Origin: Ligustrum vulgare
Lineage: Eukaryota; Streptophyta; Magnoliopsida; Lamiales; Oleaceae
Assembly: GCA_963555705.1 (NCBI GenBank)
Contig: OY743171.1
Location: 28,328,852 to 28,392,851 of the forward strand
DNA length: 64,000 bases
Reading direction: 5' to 3'
Shown here: positions 12,073-26,940 of the stretch, one piece after another
Layout: every line of letters starts with the position of its first letter
Position numbering within the stretch: the stretch's first letter is position 1
Program-made: the position numbers and the translations under genes
The notes under the pieces: generated by a model
The model's database searches: none
What the model saw: only the letters and a program-made list of their open reading frames with translations
Told to the model about the DNA's origin: nothing

Positions 12073-14059
12073 GGGACTTCCACGGTTCTCTCCAATACAC
12101 TTTGGACAATTGAAATGGTTCATTGGTAGAATAAGCAATGATAAAAACACCGAGAGAATGCACTACTTAGAAAAAGTACAACTACGTGAAGAAAGACATT
12201 ATTCGTACCAGACATTATTCATTGGTAGAATAAGCTATGATAAAAACACTTAGAGAATGCACTACTTAGAAAAAGTACAACTACGTGAAGAAAGACATTA
12301 TTCATACCAGACAAGACTGCAGGAACATGTTAAAAATGGCATTATAAAAGAAATGATATGTGGGAAGAAGGTTGGAGGAAAAATTATGGTCGACGAAGAC
12401 CTGGAGACTCAATTTTTGAGTCAGATTTTTTAACTTAGAGATTGAGAATCTTTTTTTGAGTAGAAACCCTTTGGATTTGGAATTCTGTTTTCAAGAATAG
12501 TTTTGGGGCTTTCAGTGTTCCTTTCAATGCAATTTAGACAATTGAAATCGTTCGGTAGTAGAATAATCTATGATTAAGACACCAAGAGAATAATGCACTA
12601 CTTAATAAAAGTGCAACCACGTGAAGAAAGACATTATTCAAACCACACAAGAGTTTTAAAAACGTGTCAAATGGGAATTATATAAGAAATGATATGTGGG
12701 AAGAAGGATGAAGTCAAAATTGTGGTCGAAGACGACCAAGGGATGCAATTTGAAATTGAGAACCCGCAAGTATTGTGAATCAATTTTTTTTCAATTAGAA
12801 ATTGAGACTATTTTTTTTAGTATAATAAACCCTTAGGATTGGGAACTCCCTTTTCAGGAATGATTTTGGGACTTTTACTGTTCTCTCCAATACACTTTGG
12901 ACAATTGAAAATGGTTCATTGGTAGAATAAGCTATGATAAAAACACCGAGAGAATGCACTACTTAGAAAAAGTACAACTACGTGAATAATGCACTACTTA
13001 ATAAAAGTACAACCACGTGAAGAAAGACATTATTCAAACCACACAAGAGTTTTCAAAACGTGTCAAATGGGAATTATATAAGAAATGATATGTGGGAAGA
13101 AGGATGGAGTCAAAATTATGGTCGAAGACGACCAAGGGATGCAATTTGAAATTGAAAACCCGCAAGTATTGTGAATCAATTTTTTTTCAATTAGAAATTG
13201 AGACTATTTTTTTTTTAGTATAATAAACCCTTAGGATTTGGAGTCCCTTTTCAGGAATAATTTTGGGACTTCCACGGTTCTCTCCAATACACTTTGGACA
13301 ATTGAAATGGTTCATTGGTAGAATAAGCAATGATAAAAACACCGAGAGAATGCACTACTTAGAAAAAGTACAACTACGTGAAGAAAGACATTATTCGTAC
13401 CAGACATTATTCATTGGTAGAATAAGCTATGATAAAAACACTTAGAGAATGCACTACTTAGAAAAAGTACAACTACGTGAAGAAAGACATTATTCATACC
13501 AGACAAGACTGCAGGAACATGTTAAAAATGGCATTATAAAAGAAATGATATGTGGGAAGAAGGTTGGAGGAAAAATTATGGTCGACGAAGACCTGGAGAC
13601 TCAATTTTTGAGTCAGATTTTTTAACTTAGAGATTGAGAATCTTTTTTTGAGTAGAAACCCTTTGGATTTGGAATTCTGTTTTCAAGAATAGTTTTGGGG
13701 CTTTCAGTGTTCCTTTCAATGCAATTTAGACAATTGAAATCGTTCGGTAGTAGAATAATCTATGATTAAGACACCAAGAGAATAATGCACTACTTAATAA
13801 AAGTGCAACCACGTGAAGAAAGACATTATTCAAACCACACAAGAGTTTTAAAAACGTGTCAAATGGGAATTATATAAGAAATGATATGTGGGAAGAAGGA
13901 TGAAGTCAAAATTGTGGTCGAAGACGACCAAGGGATGCAATTTGAAATTGAGAACCCGCAAGTATTGTGAATCAATTTTTTTTCAATTAGAAATTCAGAC
14001 TATATTTTTTAGTATAATAAACCCTTAGGATTTGGGACTCCCTTTTCAGGAATGATTTT

Positions 14060-14851
14060 GGGACTTCCACTGTTCTCTCCAATACACTTTGGACAATTGA
14101 AATGGTTCATTGGTAGAATAAGCTATGATAAAAACACCGAGAGAATGCACTACTTAGAAAAAGTACAACTACGTGAATAATGCACTACTTAATAAAAGTA
14201 CAACCACGTGAAGAAAGACATTATTCAAACCACACAAGAGTTTTCAAAACGTGTCAAATGGGAATTATATAAGAAATGATATGTGGGAAGAACGATGGAG
14301 TCAAAATTATGGTCGAAGACGACCAAGGGATGCAATTTGAAATTGAAAACCCGCAAGTATTGTGAATCAATTTTTTTTCAATTAGAAATTGAGACTATTT
14401 TTTTTAGTATAATAAACCCTTAGGATTGGGAACTCCCTTTTCAGGAATGATTTTGGGACTTTTACTGTTCTCTCCAATACACTTTGGACAATTGAAAATG
14501 GTTCATTGGTAGAATAAGCTATGATAAAAACACCGAGAGAATGCACTACTTAGAAAAAGTACAACTACGTGAATAATGCACTACTTAATAAAAGTACAAC
14601 CACGTGAAGAAAGACATTATTCAAACCACACAAGAGTTTTCAAAACGTGTCAAATGGGAATTATATAAGAAATGATATGTGGGAAGAAGGATGGAGTCAA
14701 AATTATGGTCGAAGACGACCAAGGGATGCAATTTGAAATTGAAAACCCGCAAGTATTGTGAATCAATTTTTTTTCAATTAGAAATTGAGACTATTTTTTT
14801 TTTAGTATAATAAACCCTTAGGATTTGGAGTCCCTTTTCAGGAATAATTTT
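14060..14851 (+). repeat. Doubled B monomer (second ABBC unit)
   Basis: B at 14060-14454 ('ccactg' type) and B at 14455-14851 ('ttttactg' type) lie in tandem between A and the long C at 14852. This repeats the arrangement at 11281-12072. Confidence 0.85.
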
Positions 14852-17800
14852 GGGACTTCCACGGTTCTCTCCAATACACTTTGGACAATTGAAATGGTTC
14901 ATTGGTAGAATAAGCAATGATAAAAACACCGAGAGAATGCACTACTTAGAAAAAGTACAACTACGTGAAGAAAGACATTATTCGTACCAGACATTATTCA
15001 TTGGTAGAATAAGCTATGATAAAAACACTTAGAGAATGCACTACTTAGAAAAAGTACAACTACGTGAAGAAAGACATTATTCATACCAGACAAGACTGCA
15101 GGAACATGTTAAAAATGGCATTATAAAAGAAATGATATGTGGGAAGAAGGTTGGAGGAAAAATTATGGTCGACGAAGACCTGGAGACTCAATTTTTGAGT
15201 CAGATTTTTTAACTTAGAGATTGAGAATCTTTTTTTGAGTAGAAACCCTTTGGATTTGGAATTCTGTTTTCAAGAATAGTTTTGGGGCTTTCAGTGTTCC
15301 TTTCAATGCAATTTAGACAATTGAAATCGTTCGGTAGTAGAATAATCTATGATTAAGACACCAAGAGAATAATGCACTACTTAATAAAAGTGCAACCACG
15401 TGAAGAAAGACATTATTCAAACCACACAAGAGTTTTAAAAACGTGTCAAATGGGAATTATATAAGAAATGATATGTGGGAAGAAGGATGAAGTCAAAATT
15501 GTGGTCGAAGACGACCAAGGGATGCAATTTGAAATTGAGAACCCGCAAGTATTGTGAATCAATTTTTTTTCAATTAGAAATTGAGACTATTTTTTTTAGT
15601 ATAATAAACCCTTAGGATTGGGAACTCCCTTTTCAGGAATGATTTTGGGACTTCCACTGTTCTCTCCAATACACTTTGGACAATTGAAATGGTTCATTGG
15701 TAGAATAAGCTATGATAAAAACACCGAGAGAATGCACTACTTAGAAAAAGTACAACTACGTGAATAATGCACTACTTAATAAAAGTACAACCACGTGAAG
15801 AAAGACATTATTCAAACCACACAAGAGTTTTCAAAACGTGTCAAATGGGAATTATATAAGAAATGATATGTGGGAAGAACGATGGAGTCAAAATTATGGT
15901 CGAAGACGACCAAGGGATGCAATTTGAAATTGAAAACCCGCAAGTATTGTGAATCAATTTTTTTTCAATTAAAAATTGAGACTATTTTTTTTTTAGTATA
16001 ATAAACCCTTAGGATTTGGAGTCCCTTTTCAGGAATAATTTTGGGACTTCCACGGTTCTCTCCAATACACTTTGGACAATTGAAATGGTTCATTGGTAGA
16101 ATAAGCAATGATAAAAACACCGAGAGAATGCACTACTTAGAAAAAGTACAACTACGTGAAGAAAGACATTATTCGTACCAGACAAGACTGCAAGAACATG
16201 TTAAAAATGGCATTATAAAAGAAATGATATGTGGGAAGAAGGTTGGAGGAAAAATTATGGTCGACGAAGACCAGGGGATGCAATTTTTGAGTCAGATTTT
16301 TTAAGTTAGAGATTGAGACTCTTTTTTTGAGTAGAAACCCTTTGGATTTTGAATTCTGTTTTGAAGAATAGTTTGGGGCTTTCAGTGTTCCTTTCAATGC
16401 AATTTAGACAATTGAAATCGTTCGTTGGTAGAATAAGCTATGGTTAAGACACCAAGAGAATAATGCACTACTTAATAAAAGTACAACCACGTGAAGAAAG
16501 ACATTATTCAAACCACACAAGAGTTTTCAAAACGTGTCAAAAGGGCATTGTATAAGAAACGATATGTGGGAAGAGAAGGATGGAGTCAAAATTATGGTCG
16601 AAGACGACCAAGGGATGCAATTTGAAATTGAAAACCCGCAAGTATTGTGAATCAATTTTTTTTTCAATTAGAAATTGAGACTATTTTTTTTAGTATAATA
16701 AACCCTTAGGATTGGGAACTCCCTTTTCAGGAATGATTTTGGGACTTCCACTGTTCTCTCCAATACACTTTGGAAAATTGAAATGGTTCATTGGTAGAAT
16801 AAGTTATGATAAAAACACCGAGAGAATGCACTACTTAGAAAAAGTACAACTACGTGAATAATGCACTACTTAATAAAAGTACAACCACGTGAAGAAAGAC
16901 ATTATTCAAACCACACAAGAGTTTTCAAAACGTGTCAAATGGGAATTATATAAGAAATGATATGTGGGAAGAAGGATGGAGTCAAAATTATGGTCGAAGA
17001 CGACCAAGGGATGCAATTTGAAATTGAAAACCCGCAAGTATTGTGAATCAATTTTTTTTTTCAATTAGAAATTGAGACTATTTTTTTTTTTTTTAGTATA
17101 ATAAACCCTTAGGATTTGGAGTCCCTTTTCAGGAATAATTTTGGGACTTCCACGGTTCTCTCCAATACACTTTGGACAATTGAAATGGTCCATTGGTAGA
17201 ATATGCAATGATAAAAACACCGAGAGAATGCACTAGTTAGAAAAAGTACAACTACGTGAAGAAAGACATTATTCGTACCAGACAAGACTGCAAGAACATG
17301 TTAAAAATGGCATTATAAAAGAAATGATATGTGGGAAGAAGGTTGGAGGAAAAATTATGGTCGACGAAGACCTGGGGACTCAATTTTTGAGTCAGATTTT
17401 TTAAGTTAGAGATTGAGACTCTTTTTTTGAGTAGAAACCCTTTGGATTTGGAATTCTGTTTTCAGAATAGTTTTGGGGCTTTCAGTGTTCCTTTCAATGC
17501 AATTTAGACAATTGAAATCGTTCGGTAGTAGAATAATCTATGATTAAGACACCAAGAGAATAATGCACTACTTAATAAAAGTGCAACCACGCGAAGAAAG
17601 ACATTATTCAAACCACACAAGAGTTTTAAAAACGTGTCAAATGGGAATTATATAAGAAATGATATGTGGGAAGAAGGATGAAGTCAAAATTGTGGTCGAA
17701 GACGACCAAGGGATGCAATTTGAAATTGAGAACCCGCAAGTATTGTGAATCAATTTTTTTTCAATTAGAAACTGAGACTATTTTTTTTAGTATAATAAAC

Positions 17801-20800
17801 CCTTAGGATTGGGAACTCCCTTTTCAGGAATGATTTTGGGACTTTTACTGTTCTCTCCAATACACTTTGGACAATTGAAAATGGTTCATTGGTAGAATAA
17901 GCTATGATAAAAACACCGAGAGAATGCACTACTTTGAAAAAGTACAACTACGTGAATAATGCACTACTTAATAAAAGTACAACCACGTGAAGAAAGACAT
18001 TATTCAAACCACACAAGAGTTTTCAAAACGTGTCAAATGGGAATTATATAAGAAATGATATGTGGGAAGAAGGATGGAGTCAAAATTATGGTCGAAGACG
18101 ACCAAGGGATGCAATTTGAAATTGAAAACCCGCAAGTATTGTGAATCAATTTTTTTTCAATTAGAAATTGAGACTATTTTTTTTTTAGTATAATAAACCC
18201 TTAGGATTTGGAGTCCCTTTTCAGGAATAATTTTGGGACTTCCACGGTTCTCTCCAATACACTTTGGACAATTGAAATGGTTCATTGGTAGAATAAGCAA
18301 TGATAAAAACACCGAGAGAATGCACTACTTAGAAAAAGTACAACTACGTGAAGAAAGACATTATTCGTACCAGACATTATTCATTGGTAGAATAAGCTAT
18401 GATAAAAACACTTAGAGAATGCACTACTTAGAAAAAGTACAACTACGTGAAGAAAGACATTATTCATACCAGACAAGACTGCAGGAACATGTTAAAAATG
18501 GCATTATAAAAGAAATGATATGTGGGAAGAAGGTTGGAGGAAAAATTATGGTCGACGAAGACCTGGAGACTCAATTTTTGAGTCAGATTTTTTAACTTAG
18601 AGATTGAGACTCTTTTTTTGAGTAGAAACCCTTTGGATTTGGAATTCTGTTTTCAAGAATAGTTTTGGGGCTTTCAGTGTTCCTTTCAATGCAATTTAGA
18701 CAATTGAAATCGTTCGGTAGTAGAATAATCTATGATTAAGACACCAAGAGAATAATGCACTACTTAATAAAAGTGCAACCACGTGAAGAAAGACATTATT
18801 CAAACCACACAAGAGTTTTCAAAACGTGTCAAATGGGAATTATATAAGAAATGATACGTGGGAAGAAGGATGGAGTCAAAATTGTGGTCGAAGACGACCA
18901 AGGGATGCAATTTGAAATTGAAAACCCGCAAGTATTGTGAATCAATTTTTTTTTTCAATTAGAAATTGAGACTATTTTTTTTTTTTTAAGTATAATAAAC
19001 CCTTAGGATTTGGAGTCCCTTTTCAGGAATAATTTTGGGACTTCCACGGTTCTCTCCAATACACTTTGGACAATTGAAATGGTCCATTGGTAGAATATGC
19101 AATGATAAAAACACCGAGAGAATGCACTACTTAGAAAAAGTACAACTACGTGAAGAAAGACATTATTCGTACCAGACAAGACTGCAAGAACATGTTAAAA
19201 ATGGCATTATAAAAGAAATGATATGTGGGAAGAAGGTTGGAGGAAAAATTATGGTCGACGAAGACCAGGGGATGCAATTTTTGAGTCAGATTTTTTAAGT
19301 TAGAGATTGAGACTCTTTTTTTGAGTAGAAACCCTTTGGATTTGGAATTCTGTTTTGAAGAATAGTTTGGGGCTTTCAGTGTTCCTTTCAATGCAATTTA
19401 GACAATTGAAATCGTTCGTTGGTAGAATAAGCTATGATTAAGACACCAAGAGAATAATACACTACTTAATAAAAGTACAACCACGTGAAGAAAGACATTA
19501 TTCAAACCACACAAGAGTTTTCAAAACGTGTCAAAAGGGCATTGCATAAGAAATGATATGTGGGAAGAGAAGGATGGAGTCAAAATTATGGTCGAAGACG
19601 ACCAAGGGATGCAATTTGAAATTGAAAACCCGCAAGTATTGTGAATCAATTTTTTTTCAATTAGAAATTGAGACTATTTTTTTTAGTATAATAAACCCTT
19701 AGGATTGGGAACTCCCTTTTCAGGAATGATTTTGGGACTTCCACTGTTCTCTCCAATACACTTTGGAAAATTGAAATGGTTCATTGGTAGAATAAGTTAT
19801 GATTAAAACACCGAGAGAATGCACTACTTAGAAAAAGTACAACTACGTGAATAATGCACTACTTAATAAAAGTACAACCACGTGAAGAAAGACATTATTC
19901 AAACCACACAAGAGTTTTCAAAACGTGTCAAATGGGAATTATATAAGAAATGATACGTGGGAAGAAGGATGGAGTCAAAATTATGGTCGAAGACGACCAA
20001 GGGATGCAATTTGAAATTGAAAACCCGCAAGTATTGTGAATCAATTTTTTTTTTTCAATTAGAAATTGAGACTATTTTTTTTTTTTAGTATAATAAACCC
20101 TTAGGATTTGGAGTCCCTTTTCAGGAATAATTTTTGGGACTTCCACGGTTCTCTCCAATACACTTTGGACAATTGAAATGGTTCATTGGTAGAATATGCA
20201 ATGATAAAAACACCGAGAGAATGCACTACTTAGAAAAAGTACAACTACGAGAAGAAAGACATTATTCGTACCAGACAAGACTGCAAGAACATGTTAAAAA
20301 TGGCATTATAAAAGAAATGATATGTGGGAAGAAGGTTGGAGGAAAAATTATGGTCGACGAAGACCAGGGGATGCAATTTTTGAGTCAGATTTTTTAAGTT
20401 AGAGATTGAGACACTTTTTTTGAGTAGAAACCCTTTGGATTTGGAATTCTATTTTGAAGAATAGTTTGGGGCTTTCAGTGTTCCTTTCAATGCAATTTAG
20501 ACAATTGAAATCGTTCGTTGGTAGAATAAGCTATGATTAAGACACCCAGAGAATAATGCACTACTTAATAAAAGTGCAACCACGTGAAGAAAGACATTAT
20601 TCAAACCACACAAGAGTTTTAAAAACGTGTCAAATCGGAATTATATAAGAAATGATATGTGGGAAGAAGGATGAAGTCAAAATTGTGGTCGAAGACGACC
20701 AAGGGATGCAATTTGAAATTGAGAACCCGCAAGTATTGTGAATCAATTTTTTTCAATTAGAAATTGAGACTATTTTTTTTAGTATAATAAACCCTTAGGA

Positions 20801-23800
20801 TTGGGAACTCCCTTTTCAGGAATGATTTTGGGACTTTTACTGTTCTCTCCAATACACTTTGGAAAATTGAAAATGGTTCATTGGTAGAATAAGCTATGAT
20901 AAAAACACCGAGAGAATGCACTACTTAGAAAAAGTACAACTACGTGAATAATGCACTACTTAATAAAAGTACAACCACGTGAAGAAAGACATTATTCAAA
21001 CCACACAAGAGTTTTCAAAACGTGTCAAATGGGAATTATATAAGAAATGATATGTGGGAAGAAGGATGGAGTCAAAATTATGGTCGAAGATGACCAAGGG
21101 ATGCAATTTGAAATTGAAAACCCGCAAGTATTGTGAATCAATTTTTTTTCAATTAGAAATTGAGACTATTTTTTTTTTAGTATAATAAACCCTTAGGATT
21201 TGGAGTCCCTTTTCAGGAATAATTTTGGGACTTCCACGGTTCTCTCCAATACACTTTGGACAATTGAAATGGTTCATTGGTAGAATAAGCAATGATAAAA
21301 ACACCGAGAGAATGCACTACTTAGAAAAAGTACAACTACGTGAAGAAAGACATTATTCGTACCAGACATTATTCATTGGTAGAATAAGCTATGATAAAAA
21401 CACTTAGAGAATGCACTACTTAGAAAAAGTACAACTACGTGAAGAAAGACATTATTCATACCAGACAAGACTGCAGGAACATGTTAAAAATGGCATTATA
21501 AAAGAAATGATATGTGGGAAGAAGGTTGGAGGAAAAATTATGGTCGACGAAGACCTGGAGACTCAATTTTTGAGTCAGATTTTTTAACTTAGAGATTGAG
21601 ACTCTTTTTTTGAGTAGAAACCCTTTGGATTTGGAATTCTGTTTTCAAGAATAGTTTTGGGGCTTTCAGTGTTCCTTTCAATGCAATTTAGACAATTGAA
21701 ATCGTTCGGTAGTAGAATAATCTATGATTAAGACACCAAGAGAATAATGCACTACTTAATAAAAGTGCAACCACGTGAAGAAAGACATTATTCAAACCAC
21801 ACAAGAGTTTTAAAAACGTGTCAAATGGGAATTATATAAGAAATGATATGTGGGAAGAAGGATGAAGTCAAAATTGTGGTCGAAGACGACCAAGGGATGC
21901 AATTTGAAATTGAGAACCCGCAAGTATTGTGAATCAATTTTTTTTCAATTAGAAATTGAGACTATTTTTTTTAGTATAATAAACCCTTAGGATTGGGAAC
22001 TCCCTTTTCAGGAATGATTTTGGGACTTCCACTGTTCTCTCCAATACACTTTGGACAATTGAAATGGTTCATTGGTAGAATAAGCTATGATAAAAACACC
22101 GAGAGAATGCACTACTTAGAAAAAGTACAACTACGTGAATAATGCACTACTTAATAAAAGTACAACCACGTGAAGAAAGACATTATTCAAACCACACAAG
22201 AGTTTTCAAAACGTGTCAAATGGGAATTATATAAGAAATGATATGTGGGAAGAACGATGGAGTCAAAATTATGGTCGAAGACGACCAAGGGATGCAATTT
22301 GAAATTGAAAACCCGCAAGTATTGTGAATCAATTTTTTTTCAATTAAAAATTGAGACTATTTTTTTTTTAGTATAATAAACCCTTAGGATTTGGAGTCCC
22401 TTTTCAGGAATAATTTTGGGACTTCCACGGTTCTCTCCAATACACTTTGGACAATTGAAATGGTTCATTGGTAGAATAAGCAATGATAAAAACACCGAGA
22501 GAATGCACTACTTAGAAAAAGTACAACTACGTGAAGAAAGACATTATTCGTACCAGACAAGACTGCAAGAACATGTTAAAAATGGCATTATAAAAGAAAT
22601 GATATGTGGGAAGAAGGTTGGAGGAAAAATTATGGTCGACGAAGACCAGGGGATGCAATTTTTGAGTCAGATTTTTTAAGTTAGAGATTGAGACTCTTTT
22701 TTTGAGTAGAAACCCTTTGGATTTTGAATTCTGTTTTGAAGAATAGTTTGGGGCTTTCAGTGTTCCTTTCAATGCAATTTAGACAATTGAAATCGTTCGT
22801 TGGTAGAATAAGCTATGGTTAAGACACCAAGAGAATAATGCACTACTTAATAAAAGTACAACCACGTGAAGAAAGACATTATTCAAACCACACAAGAGTT
22901 TTCAAAACGTGTCAAAAGGGCATTGTATAAGAAACGATATGTGGGAAGAGAAGGATGGAGTCAAAATTATGGTCGAAGACGACCAAGGGATGCAATTTGA
23001 AATTGAAAACCCGCAAGTATTGTGAATCAATTTTTTTTTCAATTAGAAATTGAGACTATTTTTTTTAGTATAATAAACCCTTAGGATTGGGAACTCCTTT
23101 TTCAGGAATGATTTTGGGACTTCCACTGTTCTCTCCAATACACTTTGGAAAATTGAAATGGTTCATTGGTAGAATAAGTTATGATTAAAACACCGAGAGA
23201 ATGCACTACTTAGAAAAAGTACAACTACGTGAATAATGCACTACTTAATAAAAGTACAACCACGTGAAGAAAGACATTATTCAAACCACACAAGAGTTTT
23301 CAAAACGTGTCAAATGGGAATTATATAAGAAATGATATGTGGGAAGAAGGATGGAGTCAAAATTATGGTCGAAGACGACCAAGGGATGCAATTTGAAATT
23401 GAAAACCCGCAAGTATTGTGAATCAATTTTTTTTTTTCAATTAGAAATTGAGACTATTTTTTTTTTTTTTAGTATAATAAACCCTTAGGATTTGGAGTCC
23501 CTTTTCAGGAATAATTTTGGGACTTCCACGGTTCTCTCCAATACACTTTGGACAATTGAAATGGTCCATTGGTAGAATATGCAATGATAAAAACACCGAG
23601 AGAATGCACTAGTTAGAAAAAGTACAACTACGTGAAGAAAGACATTATTCGTACCAGACAAGACTGCAAGAACATGTTAAAAATGGCATTATAAAAGAAA
23701 TGATATGTGGGAAGAAGGTTGGAGGAAAAATTATGGTCGACGAAGACCTGGGGACTCAATTTTTGAGTCAGATTTTTTAAGTTAGAGATTGAGACTCTTT

Positions 23801-26800
23801 TTTTGAGTAGAAACCCTTTGGATTTGGAATTCTGTTTTCAGAATAGTTTTGGGGCTTTCAGTGTTCCTTTCAATGCAATTTAGACAATTGAAATCGTTCG
23901 GTAGTAGAATAATCTATGATTAAGACACCAAGAGAATAATGCACTACTTAATAAAAGTGCAACCACGCGAAGAAAGACATTATTCAAACCACACAAGAGT
24001 TTTAAAAACGTGTCAAATGGGAATTATATAAGAAATGATATGTGGGAAGAAGGATGAAGTCAAAATTGTGGTCGAAGACGACCAAGGGATGCAATTTGAA
24101 ATTGAGAACCCGCAAGTATTGTGAATCAATTTTTTTTCAATTACAAAATGAGACTATTTTTTTTAGTATAATAAACCCTTAGGATTGGGAACTCCCTTTT
24201 CAGGAATGATTTTGGGACTTTTACTGTTCTCTCCAATACACTTTGGACAATTGAAAATGGTTCATTGGTAGAATAAGCTATGATAAAAACACCGAGAGAA
24301 TGCACTACTTAGAAAAAGTACAACTACGTGAATAATGCACTACTTAATAAAAGTACAACCACGTGAAGAAAGACATTATTCAAACCACACAAGAGTTTTC
24401 AAAACGTGTCAAATGGGAATTATATAAGAAATGATATGTGGGAAGAAGGATGGAGTCAAAATTATGGTCGAAGACGACCAAGGGATGCAATTTGAAATTG
24501 AAAACCCGCAAGTATTGTGAATCAATTTTTTTTCAATTAGAAATTGAGACTATTTTTTTTTTAGTATAATAAACCCTTAGGATTTGGAGTCCCTTTTCAG
24601 GAATAATTTTGGGACTTCCACGGTTCTCTCCAATACACTTTGGACAATTGAAATGGTTCATTGGTAGAATAAGCAATGATAAAAACACCGAGAGAATGCA
24701 CTACTTAGAAAAAGTACAACTACGTGAAGAAAGACATTATTCGTACCAGACATTATTCATTGGTAGAATAAGCTATGATAAAAACACTTAGAGAATGCAC
24801 TACTTAGAAAAAGTACAACTACGTGAAGAAAGACATTATTCATACCAGACAAGACTGCAGGAACATGTTAAAAATGGCATTATAAAAGAAATGATATGTG
24901 GGAAGAAGGTTGGAGGAAAAATTATGGTCGACGAAGACCTGGAGACTCAATTTTTGAGTCAGATTTTTTAACTTAGAGATTGAGACTCTTTTTTTGAGTA
25001 GAAACCCTTTGGATTTGGAATTCTGTTTTCAAGAATAGTTTTGGGGCTTTCAGTGTTCCTTTCAATGCAATTTAGACAATTGAAATCGTTCGGTAGTAGA
25101 ATAATCTATGATTAAGACACCAAGAGAATAATGCACTACTTAATAAAAGTGCAACCACGTGAAGAAAGACATTATTCAAACCACACAAGAGTTTTCAAAA
25201 CGTGTCAAATGGGAATTATATAAGAAATGATACGTGGGAAGAAGGATGGAGTCAAAATTGTGGTCGAAGACGACCAAGGGATGCAATTTGAAATTGAAAA
25301 CCCGCAAGTATTGTGAATCAATTTTTTTTTTCAATTAGAAATTGAGACTATTTTTTTTTTTTAAGTATAATAAACCCTTAGGATTTGGAGTCCCTTTTCA
25401 GGAATAATTTTGGGACTTCCACGGTTCTCTCCAATACACTTTGGACAATTGAAATGGTCCATTGGTAGAATATGCAATGATAAAAACACCGAGAGAATGC
25501 ACTACTTAGAAAAAGTACAACTACGTGAAGAAAGACATTATTCGTACCAGACAAGACTGCAAGAACATGTTAAAAATGGCATTATAAAAGAAATGATATG
25601 TGGGAAGAAGGTTGGAGGAAAAATTATGGTCGACGAAGACCAGGGGATGCAATTTTTGAGTCAGATTTTTTAAGTTAGAGATTGAGACTCTTTTTTTGAG
25701 TAGAAACCCTTTGGATTTGGAATTCTGTTTTGAAGAATAGTTTGGGGCTTTCAGTGTTCCTTTCAATGCAATTTAGACAATTGAAATCGTTCGTTGGTAG
25801 AATAAGCTATGATTAAGACACCAAGAGAATAATACACTACTTAATAAAAGTACAACCACGTGAAGAAAGACATTATTCAAACCACACAAGAGTTTTCAAA
25901 ACGTGTCAAAAGGGCATTGCATAAGAAATGATATGTGGGAAGAGAAGGATGGAGTCAAAATTATGGTCGAAGACGACCAAGGGATGCAATTTGAAATTGA
26001 AAACCCGCAAGTATTGTGAATCAATTTTTTTTCAATTAGAAATTGAGACTATTTTTTTTAGTATAATAAACCCTTAGGATTGGGAACTCCCTTTTCAGGA
26101 ATGATTTTGGGACTTCCACTGTTCTCTCCAATACACTTTGGAAAATTGAAATGGTTCATTGGTAGAATAAGTTATGATTAAAACACCGAGAGAATGCACT
26201 ACTTAGAAAAAGTACAACTACGTGAATAATGCACTACTTAATAAAAGTACAACCACGTGAAGAAAGACATTATTCAAACCACACAAGAGTTTTCAAAACG
26301 TGTCAAATGGGAATTATATAAGAAATGATACGTGGGAAGAAGGATGGAGTCAAAATTATGGTCGAAGACGACCAAGGGATGCAATTTGAAATTGAAAACC
26401 CGCAAGTATTGTGAATCAATTTTTTTTTTTCAATTAGAAATTGAGACTATTTTTTTTTTTTTAGTATAATAAACCCTTAGGATTTGGAGTCCCTTTTCAG
26501 GAATAATTTTTGAGACTTCCACGGTTCTCTCCAATACACTTTGGACAATTGAAATGGTTCATTGGTAGAATATGCAATGATAAAAACACCGAGAGAATGC
26601 ACTACTTAGAAAAAGTACAACTACGAGAAGAAAGACATTATTCGTACCAGACAAGACTGCAAGAACATGTTAAAAATGGCATTATAAAAGAAATGATATG
26701 TGGGAAGAAGGTTGGAGGAAAAATTATGGTCGACGAAGACCAGGGGATGCAATTTTTGAGTCAGATTTTTTAAGTTAGAGATTGAGACACTTTTTTTGAG

Positions 26801-26940
26801 TAGAAACCCTTTGGATTTGGAATTCTATTTTGAAGAATAGTTTGGGGCTTTCAGTGTTCCTTTCAATGCAATTTAGACAATTGAAATCGTTCGTTGGTAG
26901 AATAAGCTATGATTAAGACACCCAGAGAATAATGCACTAC
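14400..26940 (+). repeat. 6.4-kb tandem block duplication, offset 6375-6376 bp
   Basis: About 14.4-20.56 kb matches about 20.77-26.94 kb in the same unit order (longC, shortC, shortC, longC, shortC, shortC). Shared private marks are 'caattaaaaattg' (15968, 22343), 'cactagttag' (near 17231, 23606), the 802-bp longC-to-shortC step (18235-19037, 24611-25412), extended T runs, and 'gacacccagag' (near 20543, 26918). The copies are adjacent, so this is a tandem duplication spanning several HORs. A few mismatches separate them. Confidence 0.82.
18667..19036 (+). repeat. A-B fusion monomer giving an 802-bp step
   Basis: Between the long C at 18235 and the short C at 19037 lies a single monomer of about 370 bp. 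Its front is type A ('ggggctttcagtg', 'cggtagtag') and its rear is type B ('gagttttcaaaacg', 'ggatggagtc'). One A-B junction has been collapsed by exchange. The counterpart lies at about 25043-25411 in the duplicated block. Confidence 0.8.
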
